Source: Elusimicrobia bacterium UBA6262 (GTDB lineage: Bacteria; CAYTYR01; UBA6262). From it: a DNA stretch of 64,000 nt. Below the pieces are notes generated by a model that was given only the letters and a program-made list of their open reading frames with translations, did no database searches and was not told the origin of the DNA. The position numbers and the translations under genes are program-made. Each line of letters starts with the position of its first letter. The stretch's first letter is position 1. This document shows positions 9,012-17,236 of this stretch, one piece after another. The DNA lies in contig DJVG01000038.1 in the NCBI GenBank assembly GCA_002441095.1, positions 5,529 through 69,528 on the forward strand. Reading direction: 5' to 3'.

Positions 9012-9695
9012 ATGAGAAAAGTAATTCTCATCAGTATTTCAGTGTTAGCAGTGATGGCAGCCAGTTTTTCGGCGATCACTGTGTTTTCGCAAGGCAAGAT
9101 TTTCAATGTGCAGGTACCGGTTATTAATGCTGCGCCTATTGGAAAATCCATCAATCCTGATGGGGGGAAGACCGGATTCAAGTCATTCCCTATTTACACG
9201 GACAAGAATTCCCCGGATAACCATTATGCGCCAAGCGGCTGGATGGGTGATTACGGGGATATGCGCCTGACTGACCGGTGGAGCCAGAATCCGCACAGCG
9301 GCACAACCTGTATCCAATGGAAGTATGTGCCGAGAGGCAGCCAGGGAGCTAACTGGGCCGGGTGTTTCTGGCAGAATCCCGCGAATAACTGGGGTTCAAA
9401 AAAGGGCGGCTATAACCTGACCGGAGCCAAGAAGCTGGTATTCTGGGCCCGCGGCGAAAAAGGCGCGGAAAGACTGGCTGAAGTGGGAGTCGGCGGCATC
9501 GACGGGGAATACTCTGACAGCGACAAGATCAGCATCGGTCCTATTGACCTGACTAAGGAATGGAAAAAGTTCGAGATCGACCTGACCGGAGCGGATATGA
9601 GCTACATTAGCGGCGGTTTTTTCTGGGCAGCCAGCGGTGACGATGTCCCTGAAGAAGGGGTCACGTTCTATCTGGATGATATCAGGTTTGAGTAA
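9012..9695 (+). CDS. Secreted beta-sandwich paralogue 2 of 4
   Basis: 227 residues, ATG preceded by GAGGGGGG. A signal peptide (about 1-28) and a linker of some 25 residues lead to the same domain as the gene upstream (SGWMGDYGDM, GCFWQNPANNWG, KKGGYNLTGAKKL, FWARGEKG, GGFFWAASGDDVPE, YLDDIRFE). It is the closest match to paralogue 1, with long identical blocks, which suggests recent duplication. Spacing to its neighbours is about 30 nt on each side, so it is probably co-transcribed. Function is inferred only from context: binding of a polysaccharide or a surface component. Confidence 0.7.
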   Translation: MRKVILISISVLAVMAASFSAITVFSQGKIFNVQVPVINAAPIGKSINPDGGKTGFKSFPIYTDKNSPDNHYAPSGWMGDYGDMRLTDRWSQNPHSGTTCIQWKYVPRGSQGANWAGCFWQNPANNWGSKKGGYNLTGAKKLVFWARGEKGAERLAEVGVGGIDGEYSDSDKISIGPIDLTKEWKKFEIDLTGADMSYISGGFFWAASGDDVPEEGVTFYLDDIRFE

Positions 9696-9727
9696 GTCAT
9701 ATTTATAGATATGGAGGTGTATAAGCA

Positions 9728-10498
9728 ATGAAACTGCGTAAAATAATGATCTGTTTAATGGTCCTGCTGATGGGCGTAGTCATCTTGTCCACAGCCTCAA
9801 TTGTGATCGGGGCAGTAATCGAGGATGAGGATGCGGCACCGGTAAAAAAGGCAGCGAAAACTAAAGTAACCCAAAAGAAAGCAGCTGTTGAAGCAGCTGT
9901 TGAGCCGGAGATAGAAGCAGAGGCGGCGAGTGAAAGCCCGTCTGCTCCTGGAGAGAAACCTTCCCGTACGAAGAAAGTCACTGCCTATCCTTTCTATGTT
10001 TACGAGAATGGGGCATCCAAACTCAATCACTTCTATCCGAGCGGCTGGATGGGTGATTACGGTGACTTGAGAGTGAATGTGAAAGAAATGGTCAATCCGC
10101 ATTCAGCGCCAAGCTGCGTGAAGATCTCTTATACTGCTAAGGGTAAGAACGGCGCAGGCTGGGCTGGCATCTATTGGCAGCAGCCGGCTAATAACTGGGG
10201 TACAGCTAATGCCGGGTATAATATTACTGGCGCCAAAAAGCTGACCTTCTGGGCGCGCGGCGCCAAAGGCAATGAAGTGATCAATGAGTTCAAAGTCGGC
10301 GGTATCCAGGGCGAATACGCGGATACAGATGTAGCAGGTATCGGCCCGGTGAAACTGACCACTGCCTGGAAAAAGTATGAGATCGACCTGGCTGGCAAGG
10401 ACCTCAGCCGCATAGCCGGTGGTTTCTGCTGGGCAACTTCAGCTGACGAAAATCCAGACGGTTTTGAAATTTTCCTGGATGATATCATGTTTGAGTAA
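9728..10498 (+). CDS. Secreted beta-sandwich paralogue 3 of 4, with Ala/Lys/Glu linker
   Basis: 256 residues, ATG with GGAGGTG upstream. The signal peptide ends near residue 29 and is followed by EDEDAAPVKKAAK and an Ala/Lys/Glu-rich, disordered-looking linker (about 33-85). The shared domain then carries SGWMGDYGDL, GWAGIYWQQPANNWG, LTFWARGAKG and GGFCW and ends LDDIMFE. The linker could span peptidoglycan or a surface layer. It is more diverged than copies 1 and 2. Function is unknown; glycan binding is inferred. Confidence 0.7.
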   Translation: MKLRKIMICLMVLLMGVVILSTASIVIGAVIEDEDAAPVKKAAKTKVTQKKAAVEAAVEPEIEAEAASESPSAPGEKPSRTKKVTAYPFYVYENGASKLNHFYPSGWMGDYGDLRVNVKEMVNPHSAPSCVKISYTAKGKNGAGWAGIYWQQPANNWGTANAGYNITGAKKLTFWARGAKGNEVINEFKVGGIQGEYADTDVAGIGPVKLTTAWKKYEIDLAGKDLSRIAGGFCWATSADENPDGFEIFLDDIMFE

Positions 10499-10509
10499 TG
10501 ATGACAGAA

Positions 10510-10548
10510 ACCGAAATCTGGAATTTGGCATTTGAAATTTGAAATTGC
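10510..10548 (+). repeat. Short word-repeat patch (ATTTG/ATTTGAAATT words)
   Basis: Within the 271-nt gap between paralogues 3 and 4, the words GGAATTTGGCATTTGAAATT and TTTGAAATTG repeat. This is the single-armed form of the word-repeat spacers seen elsewhere. No T-run or convincing promoter is seen in the gap. Confidence 0.5.
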
Positions 10549-10699
10549 TTTTTATTACGGGTTTCCCTCTGCTTCTCGAAGGAATGGTAAAAATAAGCCG
10601 ACAATGGTGATTGTTCTATAGTAGATATAGCAACATCCTGTTTTGAGGCAAATATTATGCCGTTCTTCAGAGCAGAGGGACCTGTAAGAACTGGTTCGT

Positions 10700-10746
10700 A
10701 GTTTCAGCCAGAGGCTGATCCGCCTTTGGCGGAGATAGTTGATAGT
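10700..10746 (+). repeat. 47-nt hairpin element, copy 1 of 2
   Basis: Forty-six of 47 bases match 47881-47927. It holds CAGCC-AGA-GGCTG and TCCGCC-TTT-GGCGGA (10719-10733) stems and ends GTTGATAGT. The second stem also occurs at 27855-27869. No T-run follows. Confidence 0.75.
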
Positions 10747-10769
10747 AAAAGCAAAAAAATGAGGTACTT

Positions 10770-11534
10770 GTGAAAAAGTACTGTGTGTTCATACTTATAG
10801 GAATACTCTGCTTTGGCAGCTCAGGTTTGACTGGGGCGGTGATCGAGGAAGATGAAACGCTATTGCCGGAGCTGTCTGATATTATTGAAGACCAGGATCC
10901 TGAAGAAGCGGAAATAAAGGTAAAACCAAAAGCAAAAAGAAAACCAAAAGCAAAATTGAAAGAAGAAGCAGCAGCAGTAGCAGAAACAGAGGTAGGGAGC
11001 AAACCTGAAGCCCCGGTATTTAAGGGGTTTTTAGTATATGAAGACAAGACCACCGGCGGCAATCATTATGCCCCCAGCGGCTGGATGGGCGATTATACTG
11101 ACCTGAAATTGGATTATGGCTATAAGAAGAAACCGCATCAAGGATTAACCTGCATCAGGATAGAATATAATGTCAGGGAATCACAGCGGGCCGGCTGGGC
11201 CGGAATGTTCTGGCAAAATCCCTCAGGCAACTGGGGTGAAAAAAAAGGCGGCTATAATTTGACCGGCGCGGCCAAGCTCACTTTTTGGGCGCGCGGCGAA
11301 AAAGGTAATGAAAAGATCAAAAAGTTCAAGGTAGGCGGTATCAGCGGGACATATCCGGATTCCTGTTCCGTGGATTTTGGACCGGTAGTATTAGGAAAAA
11401 AATGGCGTAAGTACACTATTAACTTGAAAAATAGGGACCTGTCATATATAAACGGCGGTTTTTGCTGGGTAGCTGTCGCTGGCGACAATCCGTCTGGGAT
11501 CGTGTTCTACCTGGATGATATTAAATACGAATAA
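10770..11534 (+). CDS. Secreted beta-sandwich paralogue 4 of 4, with charged linker
   Basis: 254 residues from GTG with GAGG at 10761-10764. The signal peptide ends near residue 20 (LTGAV). A charged, Lys-Pro-Lys-Ala-rich linker (about 45-85) precedes the shared domain (SGWMGDYTDL, GWAGMFWQNP, NWGEKKGGYNLTG, FWARGEKG, GGFCWVA, YLDDIKYE). It is separated from copy 3 by a 271-nt gap with repeats, so it may be transcribed separately. Linker composition differs from copy 3 although the architecture is the same, suggesting independent expansion of the linker. Glycan binding is inferred. Confidence 0.7.
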   Translation: MKKYCVFILIGILCFGSSGLTGAVIEEDETLLPELSDIIEDQDPEEAEIKVKPKAKRKPKAKLKEEAAAVAETEVGSKPEAPVFKGFLVYEDKTTGGNHYAPSGWMGDYTDLKLDYGYKKKPHQGLTCIRIEYNVRESQRAGWAGMFWQNPSGNWGEKKGGYNLTGAAKLTFWARGEKGNEKIKKFKVGGISGTYPDSCSVDFGPVVLGKKWRKYTINLKNRDLSYINGGFCWVAVAGDNPSGIVFYLDDIKYE

Positions 11535-11571
11535 GATACGCACAATCATTAATTTTGTAAGGGAGGGAACA

Positions 11572-12870
11572 ATGAAAGTATCCAGAAAAGCCGCAGTGTT
11601 CATGCTCCTGATCGTCTCTCTATCTTCACTCTTTTTTGCCTGCAGTAAAAAAAGCAAGCTGGACCCGCTGCCATCCGGCCCGGCCATTACCAATGTGGAC
11701 AGTATCCCCAGCTCTACCAGCGCTACGATCACCTGGACCACTGACGTGTCAGCCACTTCTAAGGTATATTATGGCACCACCAACAGTTTTGGCAGTTCCA
11801 CCACTGAAACTGCCAGTACCACTAAGAACCATTCTGTCAATATTACCGGCTTGGCTGTTAATACTGACTATTATTATTATGTTGCCAGTAAGGATGCTGC
11901 CAACAATACTTCCACGGCCGGGGAAGATGGCAGTTATATATTTACGACCACAGCGGCTGGCCCGGTAATTTCCGCGGTCACGGATAGCGCCAGCAGTACC
12001 AGCGCCACTATTACCTGGACCACTGACGTGGCAGCAACGACCCAGGTTTTTTATGGTACCACCACCGGGTTTGGCAGCCAGACCACGGAAATTGATACAG
12101 GTACCAATATGAAAACCTCTCACTCAGTGACCTTGACTAGCTTGAGTACCGGCACTAAATACTATTATTATGTGCGCAGCAGGAATGCTGCCGGCAATGC
12201 CACTACTTTAGGGGATGACGGCACCTTGGATTTCACCACTACCAGTACTACTCCTACGGCAGATATGTATCTCATGATCGATGATATCCAGCTGACCGGG
12301 ACCACGGGGACTACATTTGATATTTATACTGATGATTTTGGTGCTGTTTTCACCGGAGGCACAAATAATTTAGCTTATATGGGCTCAGCCGCAGACGGCA
12401 GTGCGCCGAATATCAGCGGTGATTCTGAAGCTACCTATACCGGGGATAAACATGCTGGTACAGCTTGTTGGCGTATTCCCATGACCGTCGGGACATCCTT
12501 AAGTTGGGATGGGATATATGTCTTAGCCACCGGCCTATGGAGAAACCAAATTCCCTCTGACCCCGGGGCTGACCTGTCTGGTCCTACCGGCACGGTAACG
12601 CTGAGCTGCTATGCCAAAGTTTCCGGCATTACCCAAACCAAGCTTAAGATAGGCATCGGGGACGACAGCGCCTGGACTGATCCTCTAAATATTGAAAGTT
12701 TCGGGACAGTTGGCAACAAGGCTTCATGTAAGAAAGCCAGCGCTATAGGTACTACTATTAGTAATACAACCTGGACCAAGATATCTGTTACTGTGGGGAC
12801 AGATCCCGACCTGACAAACATTAATGGCGTATTCTTCTGGTCCATGTCCATGGCTGATGTTACTCCATAA
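11572..12870 (+). CDS. Lipoprotein with two FN3 domains and a permuted copy of the beta-sandwich domain
   Basis: 432 residues; ATG 11572 follows GGGAGGG, whereas the longer frame from 11515 would begin inside the preceding gene. The lipobox places the lipidated Cys at residue 24 (FFAC). Two FN3-like repeats follow (each with ATITWTTDV, YYGTT or FYGTT, and YYYYV). The last ~200 residues match the paralogue family, but MYLMIDDIQL, equivalent to the usual final strand, comes first and the domain stops after FFWS. That order suggests a circular permutation. FN3 modules commonly space binding or catalytic domains in secreted glycanases. It overlaps the GH81 gene by 14 nt. Confidence 0.7.
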   Translation: MKVSRKAAVFMLLIVSLSSLFFACSKKSKLDPLPSGPAITNVDSIPSSTSATITWTTDVSATSKVYYGTTNSFGSSTTETASTTKNHSVNITGLAVNTDYYYYVASKDAANNTSTAGEDGSYIFTTTAAGPVISAVTDSASSTSATITWTTDVAATTQVFYGTTTGFGSQTTEIDTGTNMKTSHSVTLTSLSTGTKYYYYVRSRNAAGNATTLGDDGTLDFTTTSTTPTADMYLMIDDIQLTGTTGTTFDIYTDDFGAVFTGGTNNLAYMGSAADGSAPNISGDSEATYTGDKHAGTACWRIPMTVGTSLSWDGIYVLATGLWRNQIPSDPGADLSGPTGTVTLSCYAKVSGITQTKLKIGIGDDSAWTDPLNIESFGTVGNKASCKKASAIGTTISNTTWTKISVTVGTDPDLTNINGVFFWSMSMADVTP

Positions 12871-15800
12871 GAGCAAATACTTAATTGTTCTTTTTTGCTG
12901 TCTAGGCATAACCAGGACAGCCTGGCCGGCAACGGTGGCTATCGGGAAGGGCAGCTATACTACAACGCTGCCCTCTTCTGTACCCAGCAGCAAACGCCCG
13001 CCGACAGCGCAATATGTCACCAGTAATATTACCGGGCCTGTACCTACAACCAAATGGTATTCATCATTGATCAGTTCTGCGTATTCTTCCTGCCATTTTG
13101 CGTATCCTTTAGCTATGAATGTCACTAATGCGGCAACGTACACTGGCTTGGAGTTTGGCCTGCCGGTCGTGACTGCCCAGGCTGATGGCGTGGTCGCTCT
13201 GCTGGAACAGGACCTGGAAATACGCGGCAATATTGGCGGGCGTTACCTGAAAGCAGACAATGTTAAAGTGGACAGTTACAGTGACTGGACAGTGTCGCCG
13301 TTCTGGCAGGATAACACCAGTACAGAGTATTTCCAGGCCACATATGGCCGCGGCTTACTGTTTATTTACTTAAATTATTCGGCTAACTGTGATCCCAGGA
13401 TCCTGGCAGGAGCTGATTTTGAGCAGGTTTTTGATGAGAATGGTACTGTTGCCGCCGGCACTATCAGCACTGACCATATTGGTGTTAAATATAAGAATGT
13501 ATATTACGGCTTGTTTGCGCCGACCGGGTCTACCTTTACTATTACCAATAACCAGGTCAGCGTCGCCCTGCCGGCGGGTTCGAGATATTTTTCCGTTGGG
13601 TTAATGACTAAAAGTGCTGACCTGTCCTACTTTTACCAGCATGCATATGCTTTTGTGACTGATACCCAGGTGTCCTGGGCCTATAATGAAACTACCAACG
13701 ATATAGCCACTACTTTTTCTTTGACTACAGAGTCTAAACAAGGTAATCAGGATACGGCTTTAATTGCCTTGTTGCCGCACCAGTATAAAAATTCCAGCGA
13801 ACCGGTTTCCAGCGTCTATACCTACACTACCCTGCTGGGTAAAATGAAATTGCTGGAAGCTAGTACTTTTACGGTGACTAATAAATTTTATGGTGTTTTG
13901 CCTTATTTGCCGGATAAGGGTAGTTATGACAAAACGCACCTGGCAGACTTGTTAGCCAGGGATAAAGATTCCTCGCTGTCCAAGACCGATACTTATTTTA
14001 ACGGTAAACAGGTAGCGAAGATAGCTAATTTGATCCCCATCGCTGACCAACTGCAGGATACGGCGACCAGGGACTACCTGGTCAGCCGCCTGAAGACTGT
14101 CCTGGTCAACTGGCTGACCTATTCCTCAGGTGAAACGAACAGGTTTTTCTATTATGATAATATCTGGGGCGGCCTGATCGGTTACGGTGCGGAATTTTAC
14201 GGCTATAATTATACCGACCATCATTTTCATTACGGGTACCTGGTTTATGCTGCGGCTTTATTAAGCCTGTATGACCGCTCTTTCAAAGATGATTACGGCC
14301 CGATGATAGAATATCTGGTCCGGGATTATGCCAGCTCGAACAGGGATGACACCATGTTCCCGTTCTTGCGTCATTTTGACCCTTACCTGGGACATTCGTA
14401 TTGTGACGGGTTAGCGCAGTCTGATTATGGCAATAACCAGGAATCTTCATCCGAGGCCATGAATGCCTGGGCCGGCATGATCCTGTGGGGCATGGTCACC
14501 AATAATGATACTATCCGGGATGCCGGTATTTACGGGTATACCACAGAATACAGCGGTGTTCATGATTATTATTTTGATGTAGATAATGATATCTTTCCGG
14601 CAGAATATGCGCACCGGATCACCGGCATACTGTTTGACGGCAAAATCGAATACACGACCTGGTGGACCGGCGCTGATGAGGCTATCTATGGCATCCAGAT
14701 GATACCCAGTACTGCTTCTATGCTCTACCTGGGATATTATCCGGATTACTGTGAAGACAGCTACGACGCTTTTTTTGCGGACAACGGCGGTTATGAGAAT
14801 TATGATTATTGGTATAATATCCTCTGGCAATTCCAGTGTTTTTATGATCCTGATTTAGCCATCAGCAAGTATAATGAGAATGTTAAGATAGACACTGATG
14901 GGGACAGCTTCACTTTTCTCTATCACTGGATCCATAATTTTTTAGAGTTAGGGCAGGTGGATATCAGGGTGCATGCAAATACGCCCTATTATGCCGTATT
15001 TAATAAAGCCGGGACCAGGACTTACCTGGCTTATAATGCCGAAACCGTTATCAAACAAGTTTCTTTCTATGGCCCTGGATATTTGGGCAGTATTTATGTA
15101 AAACCTGGCAGGATGGCTGCTGCCACGGCTTTTGCCTGCGAGGTGACTGCTGTTACTCCCAGTTCAGCAGCTAATTCAGGCCCAAGCGCTATCACCATAG
15201 AAGGCGCTGGTTTTCAAAGAGGATTACAGGTTTTCCTGGTCCGGTCAGGGCAGGATGATGTTGCCGCACTCGCGGTAAACTATGTCAGCGCTAACAAGAT
15301 CGCAGCCGAATTTGATTTAACCGGTTTAGCGCCCGGAGATTGGGCTTTGGTGGTAATTAATCCGGGAGGGGATATAGACACGGCCAAGAATATGTCGTTT
15401 AGTATCACTGGCTATACCCCTACAGTCAGGATGGTTTCACCAAGCCAGGCCAGTAACAAGAACCAGGTCAGGGTCCAGGTTACTGGAACAAATTTCTACA
15501 ACGGGGGTCAAATAAAACTGAGTAGGACCGGCGAGACAGATATTGTGGCTACTGAAAATACCCGCAGTTCAATGACGCAAATTTCCGGTTTGCTGGATAT
15601 CCGGAATAAAAAACCGGGCCGGTGGGATGTGGTAGTCACTAACACTGATGATAAGACCGGGACCTATGCCAGCGGCTTTGAAATAACCCAGAGTGACGCT
15701 GTCTATGTTTATCCCAATCCGTGTAAGCTGGCCCAGAACAAAATAGTATATTTTGCCAATATGTCCCACCAGGCGGCAGTAAGTATTTATGACTTAAATG

Positions 15801-15955
15801 GGGAGCTGGTTTTTTCAGCCAATAATATTTTGGCCAATCCTTACGCCTGGAACCTGAAAAATAATTCAGGGCGGGGGATAGCCAGCGGGATTTATATGTA
15901 TGTGATCCAGGAAGGCGAGACCATAAAAAGAGGCAAGATAGCGTTCATTAAATAA
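12857..15955 (+). CDS. Secreted GH81 endo-beta-1,3-glucanase with IPT-like and C-terminal sorting domains
   Basis: 1032 residues from ATG 12857, chosen because it opens a clean signal peptide (MLLHKSKYLIVLFCCLG, cleavage near WPA); an in-frame ATG at 12824 is less likely. The GH81 domain (about 28-730) shows VPTTKWYSSL, FAYPLAMN, DHHFHYGYL and NNQESSSEAMNAW. Likely catalytic residues are D454, E529 and E533. GH81 enzymes cut laminarin, curdlan and fungal-wall beta-1,3-glucan internally with inversion. Two IPT/TIG-like Ig modules (about 755-930) and a FlgD-like sorting domain (VYVYPNPCK to KRGKIAFIK) follow. This gene gives the locus its substrate assignment. Export by a type IX-like system is inferred. 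Confidence 0.88.
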   Translation: MLLHKSKYLIVLFCCLGITRTAWPATVAIGKGSYTTTLPSSVPSSKRPPTAQYVTSNITGPVPTTKWYSSLISSAYSSCHFAYPLAMNVTNAATYTGLEFGLPVVTAQADGVVALLEQDLEIRGNIGGRYLKADNVKVDSYSDWTVSPFWQDNTSTEYFQATYGRGLLFIYLNYSANCDPRILAGADFEQVFDENGTVAAGTISTDHIGVKYKNVYYGLFAPTGSTFTITNNQVSVALPAGSRYFSVGLMTKSADLSYFYQHAYAFVTDTQVSWAYNETTNDIATTFSLTTESKQGNQDTALIALLPHQYKNSSEPVSSVYTYTTLLGKMKLLEASTFTVTNKFYGVLPYLPDKGSYDKTHLADLLARDKDSSLSKTDTYFNGKQVAKIANLIPIADQLQDTATRDYLVSRLKTVLVNWLTYSSGETNRFFYYDNIWGGLIGYGAEFYGYNYTDHHFHYGYLVYAAALLSLYDRSFKDDYGPMIEYLVRDYASSNRDDTMFPFLRHFDPYLGHSYCDGLAQSDYGNNQESSSEAMNAWAGMILWGMVTNNDTIRDAGIYGYTTEYSGVHDYYFDVDNDIFPAEYAHRITGILFDGKIEYTTWWTGADEAIYGIQMIPSTASMLYLGYYPDYCEDSYDAFFADNGGYENYDYWYNILWQFQCFYDPDLAISKYNENVKIDTDGDSFTFLYHWIHNFLELGQVDIRVHANTPYYAVFNKAGTRTYLAYNAETVIKQVSFYGPGYLGSIYVKPGRMAAATAFACEVTAVTPSSAANSGPSAITIEGAGFQRGLQVFLVRSGQDDVAALAVNYVSANKIAAEFDLTGLAPGDWALVVINPGGDIDTAKNMSFSITGYTPTVRMVSPSQASNKNQVRVQVTGTNFYNGGQIKLSRTGETDIVATENTRSSMTQISGLLDIRNKKPGRWDVVVTNTDDKTGTYASGFEITQSDAVYVYPNPCKLAQNKIVYFANMSHQAAVSIYDLNGELVFSANNILANPYAWNLKNNSGRGIASGIYMYVIQEGETIKRGKIAFIK

Positions 15956-15978
15956 TACCTAAAAAAGAGGGGGATGCA

Positions 15979-17196
15979 TTGAAGAGAGTACCTGGATTAT
16001 TGTTTTTGTTGCTGGCCAGTTTATCCCTGGCGGCGGGACTGAATGCCCGGGAACCGCGGGTAAGTATCACCCAGAAAAAAACCGGAGAATATCAATTACT
16101 GGTGGAAGGCAAACCATTTATTGTGCAGGGGGTATGCTATAGCCCTATACCGATCGGGAAGAATTATGAGCATAATTTCTGGGGCGATCCAAGTAAGCCC
16201 TGGATCAATGTGGATGGCCCCATGATGAAGGACCTGGGAGTCAATACGATACGGATATACCAGGAAGGGGAAAGCCCGGCGGAAACCAGGCAGCTCATCC
16301 GGGACCTGTATGAGGAATTCCAGGTACGCACCATTATGACCCATTATCTCGGGTTTTGGTCCTATCCCTCGGCTAACTATGGTGACGAAGATTTTCAAAA
16401 AAGGACGATCAAAGATGTGGAAAGAATGGTTAAAGAGTATAAGGATGAACCGGGAGTCCTGATGTGGTGCCTGGGCAATGAAAATAACTTCTCTTTCGGG
16501 CCGCAAAAAGTAAATCCCTGGACGACTAAAGCGATAGAAGCCTTAGATGATCCTTACAAGAAAAGAATGGCCAAAGCAAAAATATATTACCAGTTCATTG
16601 AAAAAGTAGCTAAAGCCGTTAAGAAGATCGATCCGGACCATCCCATCATGATGGGTAATGGCGATCTGGCTGATGTAGAGATCGCGAAACGCTATTGCCC
16701 CAATGTTGACGTGCTGGGAGCGACTGTATACCGCGGCAAGTCGTTTGGGAACCTGTTTAAGGAAGTGGAGATCAAATGGGGCAAACCGATAATTTTCAGC
16801 GAATTTGGCTGTGATTCTTTTGACGCTTTCAAGCAGAAAGAAGACCAGGAAACGCAAGCAGCCTTTATCAGTAACCAATGGACAGAGATCGAAAAAAATT
16901 TACCCGGCAATCCAGCGGGTGTGGGCAACTGCCTGGGTGGCTGTGTGTTTGAGTGGAATGATGAATGGTGGAAAGCAGCTGAAGCAGACTCATCCAGCTG
17001 GGCAGTCCATGACACTAGCGGGCAATGGTGCCACGGAGCTTACTATTATGATATTAAAGCTCCGGAAGGCATGAATATGAACGAAGAGTGGTGGGGTATA
17101 GTTTCCCTGGACCCGGAACTGGATGAAATGGGCAATAATAAGCGTATACCCAAGAAAGCGTATTATATGTTGCAGGAACTGTGGCTGCAGGAATAA
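15979..17196 (+). CDS. Secreted clan GH-A glycoside hydrolase
   Basis: 405 residues from TTG 15979 with GAGGGGGA just upstream; the ATG at 15974 is out of frame. Signal peptide about 1-23. The TIM barrel has predicted acid/base E168 (WCLGNEN) and nucleophile E275 (FSEFGCD). It is paralogous to the barrel at 2636 (VYRG, KQKEDQETQA, NMNEEWWG) but lacks the C-terminal sorting domain, so it may stay in the periplasm. A beta-1,3-glucanase, beta-glucosidase or glucanosyltransferase activity fits the locus. The precise GH family was not determined. Confidence 0.8.
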   Translation: MKRVPGLLFLLLASLSLAAGLNAREPRVSITQKKTGEYQLLVEGKPFIVQGVCYSPIPIGKNYEHNFWGDPSKPWINVDGPMMKDLGVNTIRIYQEGESPAETRQLIRDLYEEFQVRTIMTHYLGFWSYPSANYGDEDFQKRTIKDVERMVKEYKDEPGVLMWCLGNENNFSFGPQKVNPWTTKAIEALDDPYKKRMAKAKIYYQFIEKVAKAVKKIDPDHPIMMGNGDLADVEIAKRYCPNVDVLGATVYRGKSFGNLFKEVEIKWGKPIIFSEFGCDSFDAFKQKEDQETQAAFISNQWTEIEKNLPGNPAGVGNCLGGCVFEWNDEWWKAAEADSSSWAVHDTSGQWCHGAYYYDIKAPEGMNMNEEWWGIVSLDPELDEMGNNKRIPKKAYYMLQELWLQE

Positions 17197-17236
17197 AAAT
17201 CAGGGAACTGATAACCTAACAAAGGAGTGAATAAAA

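Noticed and set aside
12824..12870. Possible frameshift joining the FN3 lipoprotein and the GH81 gene
   Set aside because: The GH81 frame has its own ATG and signal peptide at 12857, and the lipoprotein's domain is complete if permuted, so two overlapping genes are the simpler reading.
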